From assembly GCF_006491645.1 (NCBI RefSeq), contig NZ_VDCZ01000002.1, positions 248,001-312,000 on the forward strand: a stretch of DNA of 64,000 bases. The letters run 5' to 3'. Origin of the DNA: Flavobacterium profundi (lineage in GTDB: Bacteria; Bacteroidota; Bacteroidia; Flavobacteriales; Flavobacteriaceae). Below the pieces are notes generated by a model. That model was not told the origin of the DNA, ran no database searches, and was given only the letters and a program-made list of their open reading frames with translations. The position numbers and the translations under genes are program-made. Positions 45,729-54,145 of this stretch are shown piece by piece. Within the stretch, counting starts at the first letter, position 1. Each line of letters opens with the position of its first letter.

Positions 45729-46838
45729 TTATATATTAATTTCATGTCTTCTTTTCCAAAAAAGAGTATTGGAAAAGCGGCTTTCTTGTTGGTAAAATTC
45801 TTTTCTTTTCTTTTCATATACTTCAAAATCATGGGCTACTAAATTTTGATATTTTCGCAAACCGATACGGTCATTCTTTAAGAAATCTTGGATAGCAAAA
45901 CTCGCCCATTGACTCATTACTAAGGCTTTATAGATTCCCAAAGAAGAAATCGGGTCATAACTGGAAGCCGCATCGCCCACTGCTAACCAACCTTCTCCAA
46001 CACACGATTTTAAATATTGGGTTTGAGCAGCTACTAAAAAAGGCGTAGTTGTATCCGATAGTGTTGCTACTCTTGTCGCAGTTATAGTCGTTTGTTGCAA
46101 TTGGTCTTCAAAATGAGAGGTGACTTTCATTTTCAAATGGGAAGCAATATCAGAATCGGTTAGGTACCCCAAAACTAATTTCTGGTTGGGTAAAGTGGCA
46201 CTATACCACCAACCATTCGCATCTGTTTCTACCACAATACCTTCTTTTATTTCAGTTGCATTCGCTTGTTTTAAATCATAAAAACGATACACGCCTACCT
46301 GTTTGTCCTTTTTTATTTTTTCCGTGCCTTGTAGGGCTGAAAAAGCAGCTTTTTTACCAGTAGCATCTACAACAAAGTGTGTATTCAATAATAAGGTAGT
46401 GGATTCCTGATTACATTGCAAAATCCATTCTTCATTTTGCCAAGTGGAATCGATACAACTGGTATTCCAATACACTACTACTCCTTGTTCTTTAGCTTGT
46501 TCCATCATAAATTGATCGAAAGCATTTCGGTCTAAATTCCAACCATAACCATAAGGAGAAAAAATATATTCATTGGTATAAACCGTATGGGAACCCCAAA
46601 CCGATGACGTTCCATAGGAAGAAGAAAAATTACAGGCTAAAAAAGCCTCCCAAATTCCTAAATTTTGAAATTGTTTAGAGGCTTGGGGTGGCAATGTTTC
46701 TCCTATTTTAAAAGCGTTTTCTAATGATGCACTACGTTCTATAATAGCAATATGCAAGTCTTTATTGACTTTTTTTAAAGCCAATGCGGTAGCACAACCT
46801 GCCACTCCTGCTCCTATTATGATTACATCATACTCCAT
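45729..46838 (-). CDS. LodB-like FAD-dependent oxidoreductase
   Basis: A 369-residue flavoprotein: DVIIIGAGVAGCATALALKKVN (Rossmann FAD motif), FVVDATGKKA (ATG motif) and GWLAVGDAASSYDPISSLGIYKALVMSQWAS (GD motif). This is the build of the halogenase/geranylgeranyl reductase group, to which LodB and GoxB belong. In Marinomonas mediterranea LodB is required to make the cysteine tryptophylquinone cofactor of LodA. Being two genes after the LodA homologue in the same operon, this protein is the probable cofactor-maturation enzyme. Gaps of 2 and 15 nt to its neighbours indicate one message. Confidence 0.85.
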   Translation of the reverse strand: MEYDVIIIGAGVAGCATALALKKVNKDLHIAIIERSASLENAFKIGETLPPQASKQFQNLGIWEAFLACNFSSSYGTSSVWGSHTVYTNEYIFSPYGYGWNLDRNAFDQFMMEQAKEQGVVVYWNTSCIDSTWQNEEWILQCNQESTTLLLNTHFVVDATGKKAAFSALQGTEKIKKDKQVGVYRFYDLKQANATEIKEGIVVETDANGWWYSATLPNQKLVLGYLTDSDIASHLKMKVTSHFEDQLQQTTITATRVATLSDTTTPFLVAAQTQYLKSCVGEGWLAVGDAASSYDPISSLGIYKALVMSQWASFAIQDFLKNDRIGLRKYQNLVAHDFEVYEKKRKEFYQQESRFSNTLFWKRRHEINI

Positions 46839-46840
46839 CC

Positions 46841-47284
46841 TTATGCTTCATCTTGTTTTACGGCTATCCATTGGGCCACAACACCAGCTGGTGCCGTGGA
46901 ATCTCCATTAGCTCCTGTTGGATGCGGAATAACTCTTACTATAGTTCCAACTAAAGCCGGTCTTTGATTGACTCCATTTACCCAATTCGGTACAAAATAC
47001 CCCACATAATTGTAAATCCATTCGGCTCCTCCTACTACTCCTTTGCCTTGAAATTGAACCGTAAAAGGATTGCCATATCCAATGGAACCAGTTAATTTCA
47101 ATTCCCAACCTGGACCAAATATCAATCCATCAAAGGTTTGCATCGGACCTTCATTAATTTTAATAGTGCCTCGACCAAATTCCAAGCTGTCAAAATCAGC
47201 AGTTACATCTGGATTACTTAAAAAACTTCTATATGTCCATAGTCCGGTAAGAACTTCTGGGACGCCATTTATTGTAGTACTCAT
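46841..47284 (-). CDS. small beta-rich protein of the LodA operon
   Basis: Start taken at ATG 47284 (MSTTINGVPEVLTGLW), 4 nt after the LodA stop; an in-frame ATG at 47320 would overlap LodA. The 147-residue protein has no signal peptide. It is rich in Gly, Trp and aromatic residues with strand-like segments LTGLWTYRSF, TFDGLIFGPGWELKL, NPFTVQFQGKGVVGGAEWIYNYVGYFVPN and VAQWIAVKQ. It looks like a single beta-barrel, perhaps a lipocalin-like carrier or an accessory subunit of the oxidase. I do not recognise a family. Its place between the oxidase and its flavoprotein suggests a role in assembly or export. Confidence 0.65.
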   Translation of the reverse strand: MSTTINGVPEVLTGLWTYRSFLSNPDVTADFDSLEFGRGTIKINEGPMQTFDGLIFGPGWELKLTGSIGYGNPFTVQFQGKGVVGGAEWIYNYVGYFVPNWVNGVNQRPALVGTIVRVIPHPTGANGDSTAPAGVVAQWIAVKQDEA

Positions 47285-47288
47285 AGTT

Positions 47289-49490
47289 TTATTTTTTTGA
47301 TTTCGAACGGGTATCACCAAGCCCTAAAATGCGGTTTCCTGGTTGTACGGGTTCACCTAAAGCTTCATTATTGCGTTCTACTTGATAAAATTGTTTGTTA
47401 TTGCCTTCTCCACTCGATACGATGAAACCTAAGTCTTTCCAAGCTTCCACCATTTGTAAATCTCCCGCATTATTATCTGGTATTCCTGAAGCCCAATACA
47501 CTTGCGGACCATTCAGAGATTCAAATACCACCATAGGTCTATGGGCAGGCCACCAAGGTATATTGTATGCAATTTGCTGTTGCACCGGATCACCCGTTGA
47601 ATCTGGGTAAATGGTATTCCAATTTTCATAGGTAACATCTACATTTTGATCGGTACACTCATGGAAATCAGCTTGCCAAGGCACGCCAATATATTTGGTT
47701 AAATCTCCAGGTTCTAAACCCGCTTTTAGATTAGGAGCCGTACTGCCGTCTTTATCTGCAATTGGTTTGGGGATACTTAAAGCCCCTGGAACATAGGTTG
47801 CATGTTTGATACGATACGGTTCACTATAAATAGCCGGATTTTTCATAATCCATGTCATTTCTGCACCCGGACAGAAAGCACCTCCAACGGCATTTCCTAA
47901 AACGCCTCTATCGATACCAATTCCTGTTGTAGGTGGTAATGCCCAAGGATTTGAACAATTAGGGTTGCCTTCCTCCCATTCCTGACATTCATTGACGAAT
48001 TTACCAGCTGCCCATTGTCTTAAAAAGAACAATTGGGTAGGTCGCATCGCTAAAAACTTATCGGGCGAAACATTGGTTAACGGATTATTACCACACAACA
48101 TCGGCATTAAACGAGGCTTGTTTGCTGATTTTGCATTGCCTTCCACGGTATATGCATTGGTTTGCGAACTTTTTCTCATGATACCCAATACAAATTGGCG
48201 CAACTTGAAATTAGGATCTTCCCCATTTTGTGGGGGTTGTGATAACGCAGCCTGACTTAAATTACCGCCCGTACCTCTATTGTGAGGATCACCTCCATCA
48301 CTGGGGTCAAATACCATCGTAAACGTGGTTTGTTCGTAAGGCCTTCTTAAAATAGGCCAAATATCTCTATAGAATTTAGGATAATAATCGGGATTAAAAC
48401 GCGCCGCATTTTTCCATAAATCCAATTCTTCTTGGGTTGTAGGACTATTATTTTCAATAGTAAAAGGTGGCACCCCAAAAAGCCTTGGTTCGTAAGCCAT
48501 GTTGCGTACAAAAATATCGTACATGGTTTCGTCCATGGTAATCATATCTTCCAGTTCTGGTGCATATCTGGGATAACCCACCACTACCCAAGCTGGAACT
48601 TGAACTTCCATAGTGGCTTTGGTTTTGGTTTTGATCTCTTTATCACCATCATAGCTAATGTTGATAAACGTATATTCTATTTTTGCCGTAACTGGTCCAT
48701 CAGAAATATCATCAAACCAACCGTCGTTATTCACAAAATTATCTATTACAGGAGTTTTGGTAGAACCCGAATTTCCATTACCACCCAAGACTAACAAGCG
48801 AATGTTTTTATCTTGTTCGTTGACCAAAACACTCCCCAAAGTCTCAATCGAATTGGGTTTTATATCTGCTGGTGGAAAGGTTTGCGGATAGGCTACTTTT
48901 TTATTTTTACTGTTGTCATTTCTTTTACTTTCCGAACCAAATTTAGCAAAAGCACCTTGATTGTTCTTTAAGTTCACCGTTACAGGTCCGGGATCGATAA
49001 TCAATTGTCTTCTTAAATCGGGTTGGGTAACTTCAGGATTACGCAACGGATGATCAGGTGCATAACCGTGTTGGCCATTGGTCTCCTGAAACTCATACCA
49101 TGAAGCCTTTTTATTCGCTAAATGTACGGTCCAATCAATATCAGTTACGGTTCCTTCCACTATTCTTGGAGCGGTTACTGCCGTTTGATAAATAAAATTA
49201 TATTTACCTCCTACTTGAATCTCTTTGCCTTCGCTATCGCCTTCATCTGCATAAGCAAAAACACGAAAACGAGCGGCTTGCTTTTTGATTTTTGATAAAT
49301 CGTTATCGTCTTTAAAGGAAGAAACACGTACCGGATTTCCATTGGCATCTTGTTTTTCTTTACCCGATGTATCACACGCAATAGGCAAAGTACCTGGTTG
49401 TTCAGGAGCGATGTAAAATTGGTCTGAATTCCCTAATCTCGCAATTCCGATACTAGGATGTATTTTGAATGTCGTATATGATTTGCTCAT
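47289..49490 (-). CDS. LodA/GoxA family CTQ-dependent amino acid oxidase
   Basis: A 733-residue quinoprotein. LodA oxidises the epsilon-amino group of lysine and GoxA oxidises glycine, both releasing hydrogen peroxide. The N-terminus is the family's FKIHPSIGIARLGNSDQFYIAPE. Near residue 540 GNAVGGAFCPGAEMTW offers the Cys, and the later IPWWPAHRPM offers Trp residues of the cysteine tryptophylquinone region (by analogy with LodA). PWQADFHEC lies between. The substrate cannot be read from the sequence. There is no Sec signal; LodA is also exported without one. Gaps to neighbours are 13 nt (tyrosinase) and 4 nt. Confidence 0.92.
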   Translation of the reverse strand: MSKSYTTFKIHPSIGIARLGNSDQFYIAPEQPGTLPIACDTSGKEKQDANGNPVRVSSFKDDNDLSKIKKQAARFRVFAYADEGDSEGKEIQVGGKYNFIYQTAVTAPRIVEGTVTDIDWTVHLANKKASWYEFQETNGQHGYAPDHPLRNPEVTQPDLRRQLIIDPGPVTVNLKNNQGAFAKFGSESKRNDNSKNKKVAYPQTFPPADIKPNSIETLGSVLVNEQDKNIRLLVLGGNGNSGSTKTPVIDNFVNNDGWFDDISDGPVTAKIEYTFINISYDGDKEIKTKTKATMEVQVPAWVVVGYPRYAPELEDMITMDETMYDIFVRNMAYEPRLFGVPPFTIENNSPTTQEELDLWKNAARFNPDYYPKFYRDIWPILRRPYEQTTFTMVFDPSDGGDPHNRGTGGNLSQAALSQPPQNGEDPNFKLRQFVLGIMRKSSQTNAYTVEGNAKSANKPRLMPMLCGNNPLTNVSPDKFLAMRPTQLFFLRQWAAGKFVNECQEWEEGNPNCSNPWALPPTTGIGIDRGVLGNAVGGAFCPGAEMTWIMKNPAIYSEPYRIKHATYVPGALSIPKPIADKDGSTAPNLKAGLEPGDLTKYIGVPWQADFHECTDQNVDVTYENWNTIYPDSTGDPVQQQIAYNIPWWPAHRPMVVFESLNGPQVYWASGIPDNNAGDLQMVEAWKDLGFIVSSGEGNNKQFYQVERNNEALGEPVQPGNRILGLGDTRSKSKK

Positions 49491-49503
49491 TTGTTTTGTT
49501 TTT

Positions 49504-51771
49504 TTAATCCATAAAATTTAATGAAACGCCTTCTATGAATACCGCATTTTCTACTGGTTTTCCGTTTAAGCCTACGATTACCAATTGCACGGTAATGTTT
49601 TTCGCTCCATTATTTAAAACACGTTGTACCGCATCAGTAGCATCGATTTTATAATTTCGAGGTTCGTGATTGTGCAACGGTCTTCTATCGAATGTACGCG
49701 TATTGGGTAAGGGTAAATTACAATGTCCCGGACCACCAAAACAACTGCCGTTAAAGGTAGAAAAGGCTTCTACAAAATTAGGGTTATCGGTAATAGGCGT
49801 GTCTACAGAAGCATCAGGTGTGTTTAAGAAAACACGAATACTGGCATTTTGTAAATTCCCCATTTGAACACGGTGCAATACAATTTCCGCTTTGCGGTGT
49901 GCTTGTAAAGTGGTTTGTGAGACTTGTGCAGGAGCTGCTTTAAATTGGGTTAAACCCACCGCATTAGAAACCGGATAAAACACGGAATCTCTCATATAGG
50001 TATAGCCTAATTTCTGAATGCTCATTGCTTCTTTAACCGTTAAGGTCCAAGGTGCCATAACCGCATCCATTTCAAGTGGTGTACCAGTATGTTGTTCTTG
50101 CCATTTGGCCCAAATTCGGTCTACGTTAGAATGATGTCCCCAAAACAACGGATCAAACGCGGTAGTACGATTATCGGTCATCCAACCGTAAATAGGATTG
50201 TCTAAATTTTGTGGATCTGGAGTTAGGTTTAATTTTTGGTATATCTTAACCCAATCTTTGTTATTATCAGGATAATTCGGATTGGTTCCTCCTGAAAAAT
50301 TATGCATGCCATTGTGGACTTTTTCCAAAGCTCCAAAATAGTGGTCGTAAGCCGAACCACCACCCATATCGGCAAAGTTATTAATGTCTAAAATTAAGGC
50401 AATATCGTCTTTGGTTGGGTATTGTGAAATGGCAGCTGTACCATTTAAAGAACCGGGCCATCTATTTGGGAACCATAAGGGATTGACTTCTTTTAAAACG
50501 GTATACAAGGCATTGATTTTGGGTGACCAAATCGCAACATTATTCTGATTGATAATTTCATAATCGATGCCCGCTGCTTTTAAGAAACGCAATCCCGAAT
50601 TGAAAATAGTGCCTTTTTTGGTTAACGAAGCCAATGCGGTGGTTTCTTTGGGTGAAAACAATAACGAACCGTCAGCGGCTTTCATCGTACTTAGTTTTTC
50701 AAACCCTTTGGCAGTTAAAAAACAACCGTATGCATCGGGAATGACTCCTAAATCGAATTGCGAATTGTTAAACGTATTCGTATTTACATCCGCATAATCG
50801 GTCCAAGACCAATACGGCAATGATATGTTGGGGTTGTAATCTTGTAATTTTTGTTCGAAGAAATACAAATACAAACGGTGCCAAGGTAAGAATTGCTCCC
50901 AACCGTGCTGACACGAATTGGTGTGAATACGTGCCCAATAATCGAAACTTCTATCGTCTTGCCAATAGTCGTTGTATTGATTCATGCAATTAATGGCTTC
51001 ACGAAAAGTTTCCAATTCTTCAGCAGTTAACGAACTCACCTCTTTACGAACGGTTAAGCCATTCACGCTGGCTTTACTTTCGTTAGTAGGTGCTTGCGCT
51101 TGTGCATGCAACATTTCACCACGAGCTAAAGCCACTAAATTGCTCACTTTGGCTGTGGAAACCATTTGCAGTTTATTCGTTTGCTCCTCTTCTAACGTCA
51201 ACGGGCAACCCGAATCGATCCAATTGGCAATAAACTGAATTTGTTCAGCAGTAGCTTCATTGGTTGTGTCCCATAACAATTTAGGAAACATACTTCCATC
51301 GAAAGGATATTGGCCTTTTAAACCGATGATAATACCCGATTGGTCGCTTCTTTTCACTGTTGGAAAAGCACCACCTCCACCACTACTGCCACCCGAAGGC
51401 CAACAATCAGTAGTTACTTTAGGAGCCGCTAAGTTAGCCGAAGAAGTCAGTTTAGGTTGACTATCGATAGGTGCCGTTGCGGTTTCTTGAGAACCACAGC
51501 AGCCTTCTGTTTTTACGGGACTCATAGTTTTATCGGGTGCATGGGTTGCGGGAGCACTACTACCACAACATCCTGAAGCCGTCGTTTGGGTCGTAAGCCC
51601 GTCTTGAGGAGCAATTAAGCGTTGCCCATACAAAGACGCATTGAGGAATACCTCTGGATTTTGCCAGAAGGCATACAGGCCTTGATAACTGGGAATGGTA
51701 TTTCCTTGTAAAGTATCTAAAATAGAAACCACCTGGTCATACATTGCCTTTTGATTTTTGGTACTAGCCAT
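49504..51771 (-). CDS. tyrosinase-family copper oxidase with Cys-rich N-terminal region
   Basis: A 755-residue protein and first gene of the operon. The binuclear copper centre is complete: CuA from RIHTNSCQHGWEQFLPWHRLYLYFFE, CuB from EKVHNGMHNF and DPLFWGHHSNVDRIWAKW. The core of roughly 300 residues is surrounded by a long N-terminal region with two GCCGS motifs (residues 67-71 and 90-94), a Gly-rich linker, and FDGSMFPKLLWD...IANWIDSGCP, which resembles the C-terminal part of heme-less cytochrome-like domains. A C-terminal domain of about 150 residues follows. Tyrosinases hydroxylate phenols and oxidise catechols. Without a signal peptide its location is open. Confidence 0.92.
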   Translation of the reverse strand: MASTKNQKAMYDQVVSILDTLQGNTIPSYQGLYAFWQNPEVFLNASLYGQRLIAPQDGLTTQTTASGCCGSSAPATHAPDKTMSPVKTEGCCGSQETATAPIDSQPKLTSSANLAAPKVTTDCWPSGGSSGGGGAFPTVKRSDQSGIIIGLKGQYPFDGSMFPKLLWDTTNEATAEQIQFIANWIDSGCPLTLEEEQTNKLQMVSTAKVSNLVALARGEMLHAQAQAPTNESKASVNGLTVRKEVSSLTAEELETFREAINCMNQYNDYWQDDRSFDYWARIHTNSCQHGWEQFLPWHRLYLYFFEQKLQDYNPNISLPYWSWTDYADVNTNTFNNSQFDLGVIPDAYGCFLTAKGFEKLSTMKAADGSLLFSPKETTALASLTKKGTIFNSGLRFLKAAGIDYEIINQNNVAIWSPKINALYTVLKEVNPLWFPNRWPGSLNGTAAISQYPTKDDIALILDINNFADMGGGSAYDHYFGALEKVHNGMHNFSGGTNPNYPDNNKDWVKIYQKLNLTPDPQNLDNPIYGWMTDNRTTAFDPLFWGHHSNVDRIWAKWQEQHTGTPLEMDAVMAPWTLTVKEAMSIQKLGYTYMRDSVFYPVSNAVGLTQFKAAPAQVSQTTLQAHRKAEIVLHRVQMGNLQNASIRVFLNTPDASVDTPITDNPNFVEAFSTFNGSCFGGPGHCNLPLPNTRTFDRRPLHNHEPRNYKIDATDAVQRVLNNGAKNITVQLVIVGLNGKPVENAVFIEGVSLNFMD

Positions 51772-51860
51772 ATTCGGGTTGTTTATTGTTTGATTAGTTT
51801 ACCCAAAGTAACAAAGAATACTGCAGGCATTTATAGGTAGAAATACCTGTTTTTTTTTGA

Positions 51861-51941
51861 GTTGTTGGTTGTGAGTTGTTGGTTGTGGGTTGTTGGTTTA
51901 ATTTGATATTGACATTGAAATTGATATTGACATTGAAATTG
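51861..51941. repeat. two adjacent tandem repeats
   Basis: A 14-bp unit (GTTGTTGGTTGTGA/G) is repeated nearly three times at 51861-51898. An 18-bp unit (TTGATATTGACATTGAAA) is repeated twice exactly plus 3 bp at 51903-51941. They lie in the 378-bp gap upstream of the tyrosinase start. No coding frame. Confidence 0.85.
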
Positions 51942-52037
51942 CGATTAAAACACCTTGCAATTAACTTAAATGGTTTTACAAAACTTTTTTAATCGTTTGT
52001 AAGTAGAAAAATAATATATTTGAAAAACGCTAGTTTG

Positions 52038-52075
52038 TAGCGCCTATACACCCAATATTAGGTAGATTGGCGCTA
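52038..52075. other. TAGCGCC/GGCGCTA dyad at left end of cassette array
   Basis: TAGCGCC at 52038-52044 and GGCGCTA at 52069-52075 face each other over 24 nt, 22 nt before the first GTTAGCGG core. It may be a remnant attI or a truncated attC. Confidence 0.35.
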
Positions 52076-52149
52076 GGTAGTAGCGTATATATACTAGTTA
52101 GCGGTTATTTTTACCGCAACGTCTGAAAATAGAACTAATAAAACAGAAA

Positions 52150-53655
52150 TTGAGAATATTAATTGACACAAACATTCTGATTAATCTTGAAGACAATAGA
52201 GTCATCAATAAACAGTTTTCAGAATTTTACAGATTAGCAATTACTAATAATTGTCAAGTTTTATATCATCCAAAAGCTATTCCTGTTGATATTAGTCGTG
52301 ACAAAAATTCTGATCGAAAAGAAATAATAAAGTCTAAACTTGATAAATACGAAAAGTTAAAAGACTATACTGAACCAACGACAGAGTTCAAAAAACATAT
52401 TGGTGAAAAAAAAGTTAATGACGAAATCGATAATAAACAACTTTATCAATTATCGAAAGGCTATGTAGACGTTTTAGTAACTCAAGATAAAGGAATTCAT
52501 ATAAATGCTAAAAAAATTGGCATTCAAGATAAAGTTTTAGACATTGAACAAATTCTAACTTTACTCGAAGAACAATTCACTATTAAAATCCCAAGCCATC
52601 CAATCCTCAAAGAGCATAGCATTAGGGAAATTGAAAATAAATTTAATTCAAGTTTTTTTGACAGCTTACGGGAGGATTATGGTGTAAAAGAATTTAATCT
52701 TTGGTTAGAAAAATGCGCAAGCAAAAACAGAAAATGCTATTCTTTAATAGTTGAAGATGAATTACAAGCAATCCTAATTTACAATTTAGAAACTGTTGAA
52801 GAACATCAATTAGAAAACATCTATGAAAAAGCATTAAAAATATGTACTTTCAAAGTTTCTGACACAGCATTTGGAATAAAACTTGGAGAATTATTTCTTC
52901 ACAAAATGTTTGAATATTGTATTAATCAAAAATTAAATTTCTTATATCTAACAGTTTACGAAAAACAAAATCATTTAATCAAACTATTAGAAACTTTCGG
53001 TTTCTATAAAGTTGAATTTATGAATAAACAAGGATTATTAGAAATTCAAATGATTAAATGTTTGGACAAAAAGAAATTAGTATCAAATGAAAATACTATA
53101 AATAATCATCCTTTTTATTTTGACAGCAAAAAAATCTCAAAGTTTGCAATTCCAATAAGACCAGATTATTATGAAAAACTTTTCAAAGATGGAAAACTTC
53201 GTGTTCCAACTTTGTTTGACACTTCACCAGATAGTGTTAATGAAATTCAAGGGAATACAATCATAAAAGCTTACATATCAAATTCTAAAATTAAAAACCT
53301 TAAAAAAGGGGATTTACTTTTCTTCTATTCTTCAAAAACAAATCAAGAAATTGAACCTGTAGGAATTCTAGAAACTATACAAATAGTAAAAGATTTCGAT
53401 GAACTATGGAACTTAGTTGGCAAAAAGACTGTATTTTCGCAACAAGATTTATTAAAGAAACTAGATGAGAAGAAGGAATTGAACGTAATTACATTCAGGC
53501 TAATAACTTACTTAAAAAAGAAAGTAAAATTGGCGAAAATAAAAGAAATCGAAAGTTTCAAAAATAAAATACAAACTATTACAAGAATATCAGAAACCGA
53601 TTATCAAGAACTGAAAAATGAAGGATACTTTGACAAGCGTTATATTATCGATTAA
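52150..53655 (+). CDS. PIN - GNAT - PUA/EVE-like fusion protein
   Basis: A 501-residue cytoplasmic protein starting at TTG 52150 (MRILIDTNILINLEDNRV); no ATG precedes it in frame and the text is a natural PIN start. Residues 1-140 are a PIN-like nuclease domain with acidic residues D6, D94, D107 and D113 (VDVLVTQDKG). About 150-305 reads like a GNAT acetyltransferase (CYSLIVEDELQAILIYNL, FGIKLGELFLHKMFEYC, LYLTVYEKQNHLIKLLETFGFYKV). About 320-500 is a PUA/EVE-like domain (IPIRPDYYEKLFKDG, KKGDLLFFYSS). It could cut and modify RNA, for example tRNA. It overlaps the ASCH gene by 38 nt, so the two are coupled. Confidence 0.7.
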   Translation: MRILIDTNILINLEDNRVINKQFSEFYRLAITNNCQVLYHPKAIPVDISRDKNSDRKEIIKSKLDKYEKLKDYTEPTTEFKKHIGEKKVNDEIDNKQLYQLSKGYVDVLVTQDKGIHINAKKIGIQDKVLDIEQILTLLEEQFTIKIPSHPILKEHSIREIENKFNSSFFDSLREDYGVKEFNLWLEKCASKNRKCYSLIVEDELQAILIYNLETVEEHQLENIYEKALKICTFKVSDTAFGIKLGELFLHKMFEYCINQKLNFLYLTVYEKQNHLIKLLETFGFYKVEFMNKQGLLEIQMIKCLDKKKLVSNENTINNHPFYFDSKKISKFAIPIRPDYYEKLFKDGKLRVPTLFDTSPDSVNEIQGNTIIKAYISNSKIKNLKKGDLLFFYSSKTNQEIEPVGILETIQIVKDFDELWNLVGKKTVFSQQDLLKKLDEKKELNVITFRLITYLKKKVKLAKIKEIESFKNKIQTITRISETDYQELKNEGYFDKRYIID

Positions 53656-54046
53656 ACCAATTTACGCACAAGCAATAATTGAAGGAACGAAAAAAGTAGA
53701 ATTTCGTAAAAAAATTTTCAAACGAGAAGTTGAAAAAATTTTTATTTATTCTTCAACGCCAAAGAAAATGATGATTGGTTATTTTACAATATTAGACATT
53801 GTTGAAGATACACCAATAAATTTGTGGAATGAGTTTAAAGAAGTTGGAGGTATATCTGAAAAAGACTTTTTTGAATATTACAAAAATGTTGAAAAAGGTT
53901 TTTCGATTAAAATAAATGAAGTCGTAAAATTTGAAAAAGAAATTGATCCAGAAGATTTTATTGAAGAATTTTGTGCTCCACAATCATATATATATATTGA
54001 AGAAAAAACGACTGCTAACAGCGGTTTTAAGAAATTGGGAGTTTAG
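53618..54046 (+). CDS. ASCH-domain protein, partner of the PIN-GNAT fusion
   Basis: A 142-residue protein of the ASCH/PUA fold: VILSIKPIYAQAIIEGTKKVEFRKKIF is the signature N-terminal strand-helix with the GxKxxExR pattern, followed by KIFIYSSTPKKMMIGYFTILDI. ASCH domains bind or process RNA and modified nucleosides. The last ~10 codons (TTANSGFKKLGV) are encoded by the attC site, a feature of cassette genes. It overlaps the upstream gene by 38 nt, so it may be the antitoxin-like or specificity partner. Confidence 0.8.
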   Translation: MKDTLTSVILSIKPIYAQAIIEGTKKVEFRKKIFKREVEKIFIYSSTPKKMMIGYFTILDIVEDTPINLWNEFKEVGGISEKDFFEYYKNVEKGFSIKINEVVKFEKEIDPEDFIEEFCAPQSYIYIEEKTTANSGFKKLGV

Positions 54047-54145
54047 GCAAAATTTAAAGGTAATTTTATATATTTGACTTTAGTCCTAATGGAATGGTTT
54101 GGGAACAAAAATCCCCAACTTCTTAAAGCCGGCGGGACGTTAGCG
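54013..54145 (+). other. attC site 1 (133 nt)
   Basis: R'' TGCTAAC (54013-54019) and R' GTTAGCG (54139-54145) bound the site. Inner arms L'' GGTTTTAAGAAATTGGG and L' CCCCAACTTCTTAAAGCC pair with one or two unpaired bases. The middle is a variable loop. Exactly the same length as attC 2. Confidence 0.75.

Larger units (their letters stand above)
52098..54139 (+). mobile_element. integron gene cassette 1 (PIN-GNAT fusion + ASCH)
   Basis: Begins after G in GTTAGCGGT (52097) and ends at G in GTTAGCGGC (54139). Its attC R'' box reads TGCTAAC; extended, its complement GTTAGCAGT matches the cassette's own first bases GTTAGCGGT at 8 of 9 positions, as expected for a cassette that circularises. Both genes read in the usual direction with the attC at the 3' end. 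The ASCH stop lies inside attC. Confidence 0.75.

Noticed and set aside
48432..48794. Open frame on the plus strand inside the CTQ oxidase gene
   Set aside because: Antisense to a strong family match; His/Trp-rich text is what antisense reading of this gene gives.
44130..51771. Whole region as a prophage or transposon
   Set aside because: No integrase, transposase, phage gene or flanking direct repeats were found; the genes are enzymes in one operon.
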